DNA of 64,000 nt from an uncultured Microbacterium sp. (GTDB lineage Bacteria; Actinomycetota; Actinomycetes; Actinomycetales; Microbacteriaceae), in contig NZ_CANKZA010000004.1 of assembly GCF_947488465.1 (NCBI RefSeq), positions 248,001 to 312,000 on the forward strand. The letters are read 5' to 3'. Position 1 is the first letter of the stretch; each line of letters opens with the position of its first letter. Shown piece by piece: positions 7,881-17,790 of this stretch. The position numbers were made by a program, and so were the translations under genes. The notes beneath the pieces were generated by a model. The model was not told the DNA's origin. It did no database searches and saw nothing but the letters and a program-made list of their open reading frames with translations.

Positions 7881-9487
7881 TGTCACGCCGAACCGTCATC
7901 TTCGAGCCCGGCGACGCCGACCGCCGCGAGCGTCGCCGGCTGCGCAAGGATGCGCGCGCCGCCGAACGCGCTCCGGCCTCCGAGTCGTCGAGCCGCCGAG
8001 ATCGCCGACTTCCAGAGTCCGCTGTGCCCGGTCCGTTCGGCCCGGGCCTCGTTGAGGGCGGCTATTGGAACCTTGCGGCACCTGCGATCCCGCCGCACCA
8101 AGCCACGTCGCAGCACATCGCCGGCATCTACCCGTTCGTCGCCGACGGTGGGCTCGGACATCGGGGTCCGATCGTCGGCGTCGACCTCAACGCCGACGCG
8201 CTCTGGCACTTCTCCCCGTGGGAGGCTTACGTCGACACGAGCGACCGCGGGGCGTTCTCGACCAACATCCTGGTTCTCGGCGCGTATCGGTCGGGAAAGT
8301 CAGCAACGGTCAAGACACTGGCCACGCGCTCGATCGCATTCGGCCACCAGGTGGTCGTCCCGTCAGACCCGAAGGGCGAATGGGTCACCGTCGCTGAAGC
8401 GATCCCCGGCGGCAAGGTCATCCGCCTCGGTGGCGGCACCGGCGCTCGCCTGAATCCGCTTGCGCGCGGACCGCGGCGCACCGGCACCAGCGACGAGCAG
8501 CACGAGCAGATGGTGAAGCAGCGCCGGATCGCCACCCTGATCGCCCTCGTCGAGATGGCGCTCGGCACAGTGCGGCTGACCGCGGTCGAGCACGCGGCGA
8601 TCCACGATGCGCTGGAGCGTTGCATCGATCGGACCGGCGATCACCCCACGCTGCGCGGGGTCTACGACGAGCTCGGCGCCCTGGCCTCCGACGTCAGCTC
8701 GCCGTTCCACGCGAACGAAGGCGCGCTCCAACCGCGGTTCGTGCTGCGGAGATTCGTGACCGGCGACCTGTCCGGCCTCTTCGAAGACGAATCGACGGTG
8801 GAGTTCGATCAGGATGCCCCGATCGTCGTGACCGACACCAGCGAGCTCTTCGCGCGTGGTGAGCTCGCCGCGCAGTTGACGCAGGTGTGCACGACGGCAT
8901 GGATCCAAGCCGTCATCAGCGATCGCGGCGCACACCGAACGCGGTACGTCGTGCGCGAAGAGGGGTGGCGCGACATGACCTCACTCGCCGCCCTGCAGAT
9001 GTTCCAGCAGTGGCTCAAGCTTTCGCGCCACTACGGCATCAGCAACATCGTCATCCTGCACAAGATCGGCGACCTGGATGCCGTGGGTGAGGCCGACTCG
9101 GTGGAGCGAGCGCTCGCCTACTCGATCATCGGCGACATCGAGAACAAGTTCATTTTCCGCGTGAACCAACAGGAGTACCGAGGGCTCCGTGATCGGCTGC
9201 AGCTGCCACCCGCGCACGCTGACCTCGCCCGGCAGCTGCGGAAGGGTGAGTTCCTCGCATACGTCGGGCAGTACTCGTACCTTGTCGATTGCTTCGCGAC
9301 GAGCACCGACTGGGAACGAGACCTCTTCCAAACCGACGACGCCATCGACGCCATCGACGCCGCCGACCGCGACGACTTCGTCGACCGCCTCGCCGTCGAC
9401 CTGGATGCCCTGTGGCCGATCGACACGGAAGTCGAAACCGATATCGACGGGTGGCTTGCCGCCCCTTCCCCCGAGGAGCAGAAATGA
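7880..9487 (+). CDS. VirB4-type conjugation ATPase
   Basis: This 535-residue cytoplasmic ATPase has Walker A GAYRSGKS at about 134-141 and a Walker B-like 'IVVTDTSE' at about 312-318. A later 'YVVREEGWRDM' matches the segment after Walker B in VirB4/TraC-like ATPases. It would power assembly or substrate transfer in the mating channel together with the preceding SCO6880-type protein. The first 60 residues are charged and low-complexity. A GTG three bases upstream of the ATG is an alternative start. The next gene starts inside its last codon. Confidence 0.85.
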   Translation: MSRRTVIFEPGDADRRERRRLRKDARAAERAPASESSSRRDRRLPESAVPGPFGPGLVEGGYWNLAAPAIPPHQATSQHIAGIYPFVADGGLGHRGPIVGVDLNADALWHFSPWEAYVDTSDRGAFSTNILVLGAYRSGKSATVKTLATRSIAFGHQVVVPSDPKGEWVTVAEAIPGGKVIRLGGGTGARLNPLARGPRRTGTSDEQHEQMVKQRRIATLIALVEMALGTVRLTAVEHAAIHDALERCIDRTGDHPTLRGVYDELGALASDVSSPFHANEGALQPRFVLRRFVTGDLSGLFEDESTVEFDQDAPIVVTDTSELFARGELAAQLTQVCTTAWIQAVISDRGAHRTRYVVREEGWRDMTSLAALQMFQQWLKLSRHYGISNIVILHKIGDLDAVGEADSVERALAYSIIGDIENKFIFRVNQQEYRGLRDRLQLPPAHADLARQLRKGEFLAYVGQYSYLVDCFATSTDWERDLFQTDDAIDAIDAADRDDFVDRLAVDLDALWPIDTEVETDIDGWLAAPSPEEQK

Positions 9488-10788
9488 GCACGACACTCCA
9501 CCGCGCCTTCGCGACCGTCGAAGGGTCGACGGCGCGCTTCACCACTCTGGACGGGCACAGCGAGGAACTCACGGCGCAGGAAGGCTCCGATATCCGGCAC
9601 GCGATCGTGCAGCGCGCGGTCGCGGAAGCCCGTCGCACAGGCGCCCCCGTGGAACTCGTAACGTCGGGCGACCGCGGCAGCCACCGCATCCGTGTCACGC
9701 CGGACGGCACGTCCTCGCCCGTCGATGATGGCGCTTCGGCGCTGCGACGCGTGCGCACCGAGCCTGTCGAGGTCGCGCACGATTACCCGATCCCCGGATC
9801 GGCAACCGCTGAGGAGGATCCGATCGACGAGGCGCCGCCATCCGTCGGCCAAGCACCGGCCGCGCGGCGGACTTCCTTCATCCCCGACAGCATCCACCCG
9901 AAAGAGCACCTCAGCGGCTGGCGAGCGCTGCTCGCGACATGGGGCGTGGCGATCAAACCGTCACCGTCGCAGTTGGAGCACCATGAGCGTATTCACCTTG
10001 TCTCCCGCCACTGGGCGGGCTGCCGCACGATCGCGATCGTCAATGGCAAGGGCGGCGTCGGCAAGACGTTGACCACCGCCATGCTGTCCGCCGTGTTCGG
10101 CCGCTATGGCGGGGGCAACGTGCTGGCGTGGGACAACAACGACACTCGCGGCACACTCGGATGGCGCACCGAGGCGGGACTCTACGACACCACGATCCGT
10201 GACCTCCTGCCCGCGGCACCGGGCCTCCTCTCCGCCGACGCCGGCGTCTCCGACATCACCCGCTACGTGCACCACCAGTCGGTCGACCGATACGACGTGC
10301 TGCGCTCGAACCCCGAACTTCTCGCGACCGACCAACGCCTCACCTCGGTCGAGTTCGAGCTGCTCATGCGCGTAGCGGCCAGGTACTACCGGCTCGTCGT
10401 TTTCGACTCCGGGAACGACGAGTCGGCGGACCGATGGCTCAGCATGGTGGACCACAGCACACAATTGGTGATTCCCACCCTGACCGCACCCGAGTCGGCG
10501 GAGTCCGCCGCGCTTCTGCTCGAAGCGCTGGAGGCGCGTGACGAACGGTCGCGCGATCTCGCGCGAAACGCGATTGTCGTCGTCACCCAGTCCGAGCCCG
10601 CCAGACCGGCCGAGTTGCGCGACATCATCCTCGGATTCGAGGACCGCGTCCGCGACGTCGTCACCATCCCCTTCGACCCCGTCCTCAAACGCGGGCCGCT
10701 TCGATTCGACGACCTGCGCTCGCCCACACGCGAGGCCTGGATCCGCGCGGCGGCCGCAGCCGCTGCAGGACTGGGAGGGAGGCCATGA
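9484..10788 (+). CDS. ParA/MinD-like ATPase with long N-terminal extension
   Basis: In this 434-residue protein residues about 180-430 form a deviant-Walker-A ParA domain: 'NGKGGVGKT' at about 187-195, then 'VLAWDNNDTRGTLGW' (Walker A' and Walker B-type Asp) and 'RLVVFDSGND'. ParA-like proteins position DNA or transfer machines. Here, lying between VirB4 and the coupling protein, it may recruit ICE DNA to the channel (VirC1-like) or help it segregate; this is inference. The first 180 residues are not recognised and contain no membrane helix. No ParB partner is nearby. Confidence 0.8.
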   Translation: MSTTLHRAFATVEGSTARFTTLDGHSEELTAQEGSDIRHAIVQRAVAEARRTGAPVELVTSGDRGSHRIRVTPDGTSSPVDDGASALRRVRTEPVEVAHDYPIPGSATAEEDPIDEAPPSVGQAPAARRTSFIPDSIHPKEHLSGWRALLATWGVAIKPSPSQLEHHERIHLVSRHWAGCRTIAIVNGKGGVGKTLTTAMLSAVFGRYGGGNVLAWDNNDTRGTLGWRTEAGLYDTTIRDLLPAAPGLLSADAGVSDITRYVHHQSVDRYDVLRSNPELLATDQRLTSVEFELLMRVAARYYRLVVFDSGNDESADRWLSMVDHSTQLVIPTLTAPESAESAALLLEALEARDERSRDLARNAIVVVTQSEPARPAELRDIILGFEDRVRDVVTIPFDPVLKRGPLRFDDLRSPTREAWIRAAAAAAAGLGGRP

Positions 10789-12599
10789 ACGACGGCGTGC
10801 TCGGCAAGATCGCTGCGGTCGGCATCGCGATCGCATTTGTGCTGAGCGTCGCCTTCGCGTTCATCGCCGAACTCGTCACGACCTGGATCTGCGGCGCCAA
10901 ACCGCGCGCCCACCATCTGTTCTCTGGACTCTGGCTCGCGCTTACCGGACGAACCGACGTCTACGAGGCATCCAGCGCGTGCACTCTGCCGGTGTGGCAG
11001 ATCCGTGTGGCCGATCTTCTCGCCGTCCTCATCGTTGTCGGCGCGGGCCTCGCGCTCATCGTCTGGTATCGCCGCTACCGGCACTCGGACCGCGGGTTCA
11101 TCGCCGACCTGCGGATGCGGCCCGGGTTCGCGACAGCCGCCGACATCCGATCGCACCTGTCCGCGAAGGCGGCCATCCGTCGGGCGAAGCAGCTTCGGCC
11201 CGACCTCATGCATCCGAAAGCAACCGACGTCGCCTGGCGAGTCGGGTCCTCGCGCGGCATGGACGTGTTCGTCTCGATCGAGGACTCCGTGACCCTGGAA
11301 GGACCACCCCGGTCCGGCAAGGGGTACCGCGTCCTGATCTCCGCGATCCTCGACTGGGCCGGGCCGCTCATCACGACCTCGACCACCAACGACAACCTCA
11401 CCGCGACCATGCAGATGCGAGCGCGCCGCGGAACAGTCCACGTGTTCGACCCGCAAGGCCTCTCCGGCATCCGTGACACGCTCCGCATCGACCCCATCGC
11501 GGGATGCGCCGACCCCCTCATCGCCATGCAGCGAGGCATGGCGATCATCACCGGCACGGCCCTCGGGCGCAGCAACCAGAACGAGGAATGGGCGCAGGCC
11601 GCCGGCATCATCCTCGCCCGGCTGCTGCATGCCGCAGCCGTCGGCGGCGGCACGATCGACGACATCTACGACTGGGGCTCGAGCCCGTTTGCAGCCCGCA
11701 ACGCCGTGCCCTTTCTGAGGACTGCGGGAGCACCCGGCTGGGCGGAGAGCCTCGCGGCAACCATCAACGGCGACGAGAAGCTGCTCTCCTCGATGTGGTT
11801 CGGCGTGCAGAACGCGGTCGCACCGCTCGCAGTGCCGCAAGTGCGCGACAGCCTGCAACCACGCGAGGGAGACGCGATCTTTGACGTCAACGAGTTCCTC
11901 GCCGGCGAGAACACGCTGTACCTGATCGGGTCGGCCGCCGGTGCGACCGCGATGGGCGGATGGATCAGCGCCCTGCTCGACAGCATCGTCGAGGACGCCC
12001 GGACCAAAGCCCTCGCCACCCCCGGCTCACGCCTTCGGCTGCCACTGGGACTGATCCTCGACGAGATCGTGAACATGTTCCGCTGGGCGAACCTGCCCCG
12101 CATCATGGCCGATGGTGGTGGTCGCGGCATCTGCACGCTCGTCGTGCTGCAGGCCCTGTCCCAGGCTGAGACCGCGTGGTCGCGGGCAGAGGCCGACACG
12201 ATCTGGGCGGCGGCGACCGCGAAGGTGGTGCTCGGCGGGGCATCCCACGTCGAACACCTGCGCGACATCGAAGCCCTCCTCGGCGTTCGCGACACGAGCC
12301 GGCGGCAACGGTCGTGGTCGACCCAGCAGACCGGACACAACACCACTCTCGTCAACGAACGCCGACCACTGATGTCGGTCGACGAGATTAGACGGATGCC
12401 ACCCGAGATCGGCCTGCTCGCCTACCGCAACCAGCGCACGGTGCTACTCGACCTCGCCGGCTGGGATGCCCGACGTGATGCGCGAGCGGTCAGCGAGGGC
12501 AAGGCCGCGACGGAGCGCGAGCAACGTCGGGTGTTCACGGAGCCGGCCGTTCCGGTGCCTCCCGCTGCTGGGCCGACGGGAACGGAGGCGGACGCATGA
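10785..12599 (+). CDS. type IV coupling protein, VirD4/TraG family
   Basis: This 604-residue protein has two N-terminal membrane helices (about 8-30 and 75-96). An ATPase domain follows, with Walker A GPPRSGKG at about 173-180 and Walker B 'LILDEIVNMF' at about 420-430, and then the TraM-recognition segment 'GGRGICTLVVLQALSQAE'. Family members bind relaxase-DNA and deliver it to the channel. It overlaps ParA and the following small gene by 4 bases each. All key motifs are present. Confidence 0.9.
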   Translation: MNDGVLGKIAAVGIAIAFVLSVAFAFIAELVTTWICGAKPRAHHLFSGLWLALTGRTDVYEASSACTLPVWQIRVADLLAVLIVVGAGLALIVWYRRYRHSDRGFIADLRMRPGFATAADIRSHLSAKAAIRRAKQLRPDLMHPKATDVAWRVGSSRGMDVFVSIEDSVTLEGPPRSGKGYRVLISAILDWAGPLITTSTTNDNLTATMQMRARRGTVHVFDPQGLSGIRDTLRIDPIAGCADPLIAMQRGMAIITGTALGRSNQNEEWAQAAGIILARLLHAAAVGGGTIDDIYDWGSSPFAARNAVPFLRTAGAPGWAESLAATINGDEKLLSSMWFGVQNAVAPLAVPQVRDSLQPREGDAIFDVNEFLAGENTLYLIGSAAGATAMGGWISALLDSIVEDARTKALATPGSRLRLPLGLILDEIVNMFRWANLPRIMADGGGRGICTLVVLQALSQAETAWSRAEADTIWAAATAKVVLGGASHVEHLRDIEALLGVRDTSRRQRSWSTQQTGHNTTLVNERRPLMSVDEIRRMPPEIGLLAYRNQRTVLLDLAGWDARRDARAVSEGKAATEREQRRVFTEPAVPVPPAAGPTGTEADA

Positions 12600-13081
12600 G
12601 CGATGACCCGAACGAGAAGATGCTGCAGGCCCTCGCCCACCAGTCCGCAGGTCGTCCCGACCCGGGGCCGAGTTCGTATGCGAGTCGCACCGTCGACTGG
12701 AGGACCCTGACCGACGACCGCGCACCGGTCGAATGGGCCGCACTGCGGGCGTGGGTCGAGTGGTTCACGGTGCGCTTCGACATACCGGTCAGCGTCGTAC
12801 CCGACTGCTGGTGGCGGCACGGCGAGATCGTCGAGGAACTCGCGGCACTGCGCTCCGCACACCTGCTGTTGTTCGACCCGTCCGATCGCGGGACGGGCCC
12901 AAGCGCGTGGCTGCAGTACCTGTCGACCGCGCTCCCCCGCCTCACGCGCGCGGGCGGCGGATGCACGCGTGAGCACCGGGAACACCGCTCGCGCTCGTGG
13001 GCGAATGCGACCGACGAGCAGGCATGGACCGCATGGGTCACTCAGTCCCATGCTCACCAGGACGGCCCCGGCCGCCCCTGA
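12596..13081 (+). CDS. DUF4913-like protein of the ICE
   Basis: This 161-residue soluble protein has the Trp-rich core 'WFTVRFDIP' and 'CWWRHGEIVEELAALRSAHLL', which fits DUF4913 proteins of actinobacterial plasmids and ICEs (pattern 'W....CP.WW.H.E...RL.aLW.aw'). Its function is unknown. It overlaps the coupling protein gene by 4 bases, so it is made with the transfer machinery. The end is charged and probably flexible. Confidence 0.6.
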   Translation: MSDDPNEKMLQALAHQSAGRPDPGPSSYASRTVDWRTLTDDRAPVEWAALRAWVEWFTVRFDIPVSVVPDCWWRHGEIVEELAALRSAHLLLFDPSDRGTGPSAWLQYLSTALPRLTRAGGGCTREHREHRSRSWANATDEQAWTAWVTQSHAHQDGPGRP

Positions 13082-13097
13082 CCGAAAGGAACGAGAG

Positions 13098-13538
13098 ATG
13101 ACAACCAGAATCCCGGTCACGCTCGAGGGCAACCTCACCGCTGACCCCGAACACGGCGAGGCCGACGCCGGCAACCGATGGGCGAGGTTCACCGTCGCCG
13201 TCAACGACCGGCGTCTCAACGAGACGACAGGCACCTGGGAAGACGCCGGCACCGTCTTCCACCGCGTCGTCGTGTTCAACCAGCAGGCCAGCCACGTCGC
13301 CGCATCGCTCCGCAAGGGGGACAGCGTGCTGGTCACCGGCGATCTGCGGTTCGGCTCGTACACCGACAAGGAATCCGGCGTCACGCGCGAGACCCGCGAC
13401 GTCGTCGCCGAGAACGTGGGCGCTTCGCTCAAGTTCACCAACGTCGGAGTGGACCGCGCCCCAAAAGCTAGCGGCCCCGCAGCAACGGGGCCGGTAGCAG
13501 AGCCGGCGCGATACGCCGACTCGGGCATCGCTCGCTGA
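13098..13538 (+). CDS. ssb: single-stranded DNA-binding protein
   Basis: This 146-residue protein has an OB-fold: 'PVTLEGNLTADPE', 'ARFTVAVNDRR', 'VFHRVVVFNQQASHVAASLRKGDSVLVTGDL' and 'SYTDKESGVTRETRDVVAENVG' follow the bacterial SSB pattern. The acidic C-terminal tip of housekeeping SSBs (DDDIPF) is absent, which is usual for plasmid or ICE copies. It probably coats the single strand made during conjugal transfer. AGGAACGAGAG lies before the ATG. It is the last gene of the operon, followed by a strong terminator. Confidence 0.92.
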   Translation: MTTRIPVTLEGNLTADPEHGEADAGNRWARFTVAVNDRRLNETTGTWEDAGTVFHRVVVFNQQASHVAASLRKGDSVLVTGDLRFGSYTDKESGVTRETRDVVAENVGASLKFTNVGVDRAPKASGPAATGPVAEPARYADSGIAR

Positions 13539-13551
13539 ACCGCCAGGAACA

Positions 13552-13587
13552 GGAGCGGGCGAGAGTCATCGTACTCTCGCCCGCTCC
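13552..13587. terminator. 15-bp hairpin terminator between convergent genes
   Basis: GGAGCGGGCGAGAGT (13552-13566) pairs perfectly with ACTCTCGCCCGCTCC (13573-13587) across the 6-base loop CATCGT. No long T-run follows, as is common in high-GC actinobacteria. It sits between ssb and the convergent GIY-YIG gene and would serve both. Confidence 0.85.
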
Positions 13588-13610
13588 GCTGCGTCTCGGC
13601 GCGACCTTCG

Positions 13611-14390
13611 CTAGACGGGGCTCGTGTCTGCGACGGGGGATCCCGCGTAACCGTCGAGGAAGCGGCGGTACATCACCTGATTCGGAAAGACATCACGGAC
13701 GTGCGTTCCTACTGTGTCGGCCAACTCCATCGCAGGAGTGCCGTGGAATCCCCACCGGTTCTTGCCTCTGTCGTGCGGTTGCTCGGAGCGGAACCAGGAG
13801 TCGATCGTGTAGGCGCCCCGCACGATTCCGTACGCGATGCCGAGCGCGAACCCGCCCACCATCCGGCCTCGCGTCCACTCCGAGATCTTCCAGTGGCCGT
13901 GCGTCTTTTCGTAGACGTCGCGCTCGTTCATATCGGCGCGCCAGCCGTTCTGGATCTTCAGCATGATGACGGGGTACGGAATCGGAGGGCAAGGGGCAGC
14001 GCTATACCGCGCGACGACAGCCGGCAACATCGCAAGGCCGTGGGTGCCGGAGTGATGACCGCGCACGAGGTTGGTGAGAGCATGACCGTCGGCGGCGAAC
14101 GCATCGATGACGGATTGCTCGACCATGAAAGCGTCCGACTCGTCGTCGATGCCGGAGCGGAGGAACACCAGATCCACGTCACGGCCAGCAGCCTCTATGT
14201 CGTTGATCCGACGAAGCTTCGCGACGTGCGACTCGGGGTCTTCACTCGCCTCGCGCGCGTGCGCGTTGATCCTGTCCCCGACGCCCTTGCCCACGTAGAA
14301 GACCTTGCCGTCGCGCGGGTCCCGAAGTGCGTAGACATAGTAGCGCAGGACAGCTGCGACCTCAGGAGGAATACGGACGTCGGCACCCAT
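13611..14390 (-). CDS. GIY-YIG nuclease domain protein (LEM-3-like)
   Basis: In this 259-residue protein, 'YYVYALRDPRDGKVFYVGKGVGDRINAH' near residue 15-42 is a GIY-YIG core (YVY and YVGKG with the Arg of the active site in 'GDR'). The conserved Glu is probably the one in 'AFMVEQSVIDAF' and the Asn in 'ALTNLVRGHHSG'. This is the COG3680/LEM-3-like subgroup that nicks or cuts DNA. The C-terminal half (140-259) contains 'WKISEWTRGRMVGGFALGIAYGIVRG' and is not recognised. It converges on ssb across a shared terminator. A role in DNA processing or defence on the ICE is possible but not shown. Confidence 0.8.
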   Translation of the reverse strand: MGADVRIPPEVAAVLRYYVYALRDPRDGKVFYVGKGVGDRINAHAREASEDPESHVAKLRRINDIEAAGRDVDLVFLRSGIDDESDAFMVEQSVIDAFAADGHALTNLVRGHHSGTHGLAMLPAVVARYSAAPCPPIPYPVIMLKIQNGWRADMNERDVYEKTHGHWKISEWTRGRMVGGFALGIAYGIVRGAYTIDSWFRSEQPHDRGKNRWGFHGTPAMELADTVGTHVRDVFPNQVMYRRFLDGYAGSPVADTSPV

Positions 14391-14450
14391 GCCGCGATCG
14401 TATCCGGCCTCGAAGCGGTTCTGAGCGCTCCAAGCGGCGCGGACCGACGA

Positions 14451-14738
14451 TCAGTGGGTGTCGCGCTTGCTCCACTCGATCAGCTCGCGGATGTTCTGCT
14501 CATAGCGAGCTGCCGTCGCCAGTTGCTCATCCGTAGCGAAGATTGTTTCCGGCGTCTCGTCGCGGGCAAGCTCGGTGACGCGCGGGCCGTAGTTACCCCG
14601 CGTGGTCAGGGACGCGAGTGTGTCTACCCAGCCCTCATCGTCTGATTTCCCGAAGATGACCGCGTGCCGCATTCCGGGCGGGACGGCGATAGGGGTGGTG
14701 GCGTTGACCCAGTGGGTCTGAGGCAGGGCATGGGTCAT
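14451..14738 (-). CDS. hypothetical small protein
   Basis: This 95-residue protein is unrecognised. It has good translation signals (GAGAGGAT 6 bases before the ATG) and ordinary codon use. There is no membrane segment. The C-terminal half is helical and charged ('TDEQLATAARYEQNIRELIEW'). It lies just downstream of the relaxase on the same strand. Confidence 0.55.
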   Translation of the reverse strand: MTHALPQTHWVNATTPIAVPPGMRHAVIFGKSDDEGWVDTLASLTTRGNYGPRVTELARDETPETIFATDEQLATAARYEQNIRELIEWSKRDTH

Positions 14739-14796
14739 CCCGCGATCCTCTCACCACTGGTGCTGGCCTGGACGTCGTACGAACTCCATCGCCAGC

Positions 14797-17790
14797 TCAC
14801 CGGCCGAGGGATGCCGCAGGACGCTCGGCCACCCCCGATATCCACTGGTCCTCGTCGTCGATCGGCAAACCCACGGGAGACGCCGCGCCGGTGACGAGCA
14901 GTGCAAGACGCTCTGCCGCGGCGGCACGGGCCTCGAGGTCGATTCGCGCGGGGTTCTCGAGCTCGTCAGCGAGCGCCCGGTCCGCGGCTCCCCGCGCGTG
15001 GCTGGTTGCGGCTCGACTGGCAATGCGGGAGTCGAGCCCTTGCAAGAGACTGGTCGCTTCAGCGATCAATCGGTCAATCTGGCCCGCGGCGTCCTGCTCA
15101 TCTGGCTCGGGGTCGCGTGCGGCGCGTGCCAACTCGGCGCGTGCGGCCGCTCGCGAGTCGTCGAGCGTCACCTCCGGCAGTCCGCGCAACATCGCGTCCG
15201 CGATCACCCCTGCGGCCGTCTGGTGCGGCTTGACGAGAGCGATCGCGTCGTTGCGCAGACGACCGCGCGTCATGCCGACGTACAAGCCCGCGGCATCCAC
15301 ACTGGGGCCCACCATCGACACGTCGGTCGTCTCGCCTTGGATGCCGTGCACCGTCGACGCATAGGCGAGGTGCACATGCTCCGCGGTGTAGTCCGCGCTC
15401 ACACGGCGGATGTCCGCACTGTCGGTCGTGCTGACCAACTCGACACCCTCGGCGGTGATGGCGCGCACTATCCAGACGGCTCGGTTCTCGACGCCGGCGC
15501 CGGTGTCGTTGAGGCGCGTCTGGACGACGTCGCCGATCAGGATGCGTTGCTCGCCCATCCCCACCGCGATCGCACGCAGGTCAAGCTCTCCACGGTCGAC
15601 GCGACGTTGCTGGATCTCGTCGTTGATCGCGTCAGCCTCATCATTGGTCGCCACGACGAGCGCGATGCGCTGACGACCGGAAGCCGCCGCGAAGTATGCG
15701 TGCAGCATCAGATCTCGAGCCATGCGCTGATCGGTGATGGCGTGCACCTGACCACGTTGCTCCAGCTCATCCGCCACCTCGAGGGCAGCGTCTCGCGACA
15801 CCGGGTCGCGCATCCGCAGCGTCAGCGCGGCGTACTCAGCGTCACGGAAGCGGTGCACCGCCGACATCTCCACGACCGCACCGCTGCGACGCGCCATGCA
15901 CGCCATCGCGCCCGAGTGCCCCACGGGCATCGCTTGAAGATGATCGCCCACCATCGCGATCTGCGCCCCCGCCTCTTCGACGAGCTCCGCGAGCGCACGC
16001 GCGGTATGCAGGTCGACCATGCCGGCCTCATCCACGACAACGCGGTCGTCGACCTCGATCGCGTATCGACACGGACCAAGGTAGGCGATGCCCGCGGCAT
16101 CCACCTCCCCCACGCGCAGACGTGTCCAGACCTCGCGGCCCGCATCGTCGAAATCCCACCGCCACCCGTGGTCTGCGAGCAATGCGTGAAGGCTCGAGGC
16201 GTCGGCCCCAATCTCGCGTGCTGCGACCGATGCGGCCTTCCTGGTGGGGGCGACGACGATCATGCGGCGATGCTGCAATCGGAGCGCCTCGTTCGCGAGC
16301 CGCAGCATCGTCGTCTTCCCCGCACCGGCGGGGCCAGTCACCGCGACGAGCCGGTTGGTGCCCGCGATCGCTGCGGCGGCATCGATCTGCCCGCGATCAA
16401 GGTCAATGCCGGGCAGGGTCTTGTTTGCCACACGGTCGAGCACGTCGTCGCTGATGTTGATGCCCGCGACGTTGAGTCTGTCGAATCGCTCGGCGAGCTC
16501 GAGCTTCAGACGAGCGGTCTGAGTCGTCATGAATCCTTTGACATGCTGCGGGCGGTCGGGCTCGACGGTCAGTACATCGACGACCTCACTGGTGGCCCGC
16601 GCAACAACGTCATCGATCATCGGGGCAAGATCCTCACGGCTCGCGACGATGCCCGACGATGCGACCGCGCGCGTCGCTCCGGCGCGCACATCGACGAGGC
16701 TGAACCTGCCCCCGGATGCCGCTGAGCGCCGGTCCGCATCCACGAGTGCTCTGGCGGCAAGCAGGTCGCGGTCTGGATCGGGCGGTGCCGTTACAGCGGC
16801 CCTGCGAGGTTCGCCTCCAGTCAGCAGTGCAGGGTCGATGGCCGCGATCTCATCGCGAACCAGCTGCTCCCATTCGTCCTCGTCCACGTGTTGCGGCTTG
16901 GTCGGGCGGTCCTTCGACCATGCGAATCGGTCGATCTGGCGGACGATGTCGCGATCGGGCTCTTGCCCGGGATGGTCCGCGCGCCATGCGGCGAGCTTGA
17001 CGGCGCGGTTCGCTTCGATTTGGTTGGAGCGGCGCGATAGCGGCCGGACCGCGGCCGCGACTTCGGCCACCTCACCATCGTCGTTGATCGTGTAGCCGTG
17101 GCGCGCGAGGGCTTCGATCCATTGCGGGTCGGTGCGAGCGGCGAGCTCGCCCTCGGCGTTGATCAGGGTGTGCAGCTTCATCGCGACTCGCGAGTCGACG
17201 TTCGACCACGCACCGTCCTCCCCCTGAACCTTGACGCTGAGCCAAAGGTGACGGTGGATGTGGGGATCGAGCGCCCGCGATCGGCGGTGCTGTAGCTCGA
17301 CGACCTCAAGCCGGCGGAGGCTCTCACGGATCTTCCCGCCAGCGCCTCTCCGCGCGTTGAGCTCCCGTTGCCAGATGCGGATGACACGGTCGCGCAAGCG
17401 ATCTTGCAGCGCTTCGAACTCGTCAGCGAGCTCCGGGTGAATGAGCGCGACAAGACTGAACGACTTCGGCGTATTGATAGTCCCGTCCAGCAGCAGATCC
17501 GCCTGCGGCGAGGTGAGAACGCGACCGCGATGCTCGCCCGTGAGCGGATCGAAGCCGTCCACCCACTGGCAGAGCTGCCCTTTCGACAGCTGATCGGTCT
17601 CGATGTAACCGTCTTCGACCACGAACCTCGTGACCGTCCGCTGCCCGGTCTCGCTGTACGCGGCGAGCGCCTCAACGCCGCTCGAGAGTCGCATCGACGC
17701 GTCGCACGTGCCCTCGAGCGCGTAGGCGATCGCCGACCGCACCCCGTGCGATTCAACGCCGCGCTTCCAGCGCTCCAGACCCCCGCGCAT
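14797..17790 (-). CDS. MobF-family conjugative relaxase-helicase
   Basis: This 997-residue protein has an N-terminal relaxase domain with the metal-binding three-histidine motif 'HIHRHLW' (about 176-182) after 'VVELQHRRSRALDP'. A superfamily 1 helicase follows: Walker A 'GPAGAGKTT' at about 485-493, 'VVVDEAGMVD' as Walker B/motif II, 'VGDHLQAMPVG' as motif III, 'STVHGIQGETTD' as motif V and 'YVGMTRGR' as motif VI. MobF relaxases nick at oriT, stay bound to the 5' end and unwind the strand. The expected N-terminal tyrosine is probably in 'AAYSETG' (about 44). It is transcribed away from the other transfer genes. Confidence 0.92.
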   Translation of the reverse strand: MRGGLERWKRGVESHGVRSAIAYALEGTCDASMRLSSGVEALAAYSETGQRTVTRFVVEDGYIETDQLSKGQLCQWVDGFDPLTGEHRGRVLTSPQADLLLDGTINTPKSFSLVALIHPELADEFEALQDRLRDRVIRIWQRELNARRGAGGKIRESLRRLEVVELQHRRSRALDPHIHRHLWLSVKVQGEDGAWSNVDSRVAMKLHTLINAEGELAARTDPQWIEALARHGYTINDDGEVAEVAAAVRPLSRRSNQIEANRAVKLAAWRADHPGQEPDRDIVRQIDRFAWSKDRPTKPQHVDEDEWEQLVRDEIAAIDPALLTGGEPRRAAVTAPPDPDRDLLAARALVDADRRSAASGGRFSLVDVRAGATRAVASSGIVASREDLAPMIDDVVARATSEVVDVLTVEPDRPQHVKGFMTTQTARLKLELAERFDRLNVAGINISDDVLDRVANKTLPGIDLDRGQIDAAAAIAGTNRLVAVTGPAGAGKTTMLRLANEALRLQHRRMIVVAPTRKAASVAAREIGADASSLHALLADHGWRWDFDDAGREVWTRLRVGEVDAAGIAYLGPCRYAIEVDDRVVVDEAGMVDLHTARALAELVEEAGAQIAMVGDHLQAMPVGHSGAMACMARRSGAVVEMSAVHRFRDAEYAALTLRMRDPVSRDAALEVADELEQRGQVHAITDQRMARDLMLHAYFAAASGRQRIALVVATNDEADAINDEIQQRRVDRGELDLRAIAVGMGEQRILIGDVVQTRLNDTGAGVENRAVWIVRAITAEGVELVSTTDSADIRRVSADYTAEHVHLAYASTVHGIQGETTDVSMVGPSVDAAGLYVGMTRGRLRNDAIALVKPHQTAAGVIADAMLRGLPEVTLDDSRAAARAELARAARDPEPDEQDAAGQIDRLIAEATSLLQGLDSRIASRAATSHARGAADRALADELENPARIDLEARAAAAERLALLVTGAASPVGLPIDDEDQWISGVAERPAASLGR

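Noticed and set aside
14998..16725. Rightward open frame of 575 codons antisense to the relaxase
   Set aside because: The relaxase has full relaxase and helicase motifs in the other direction.
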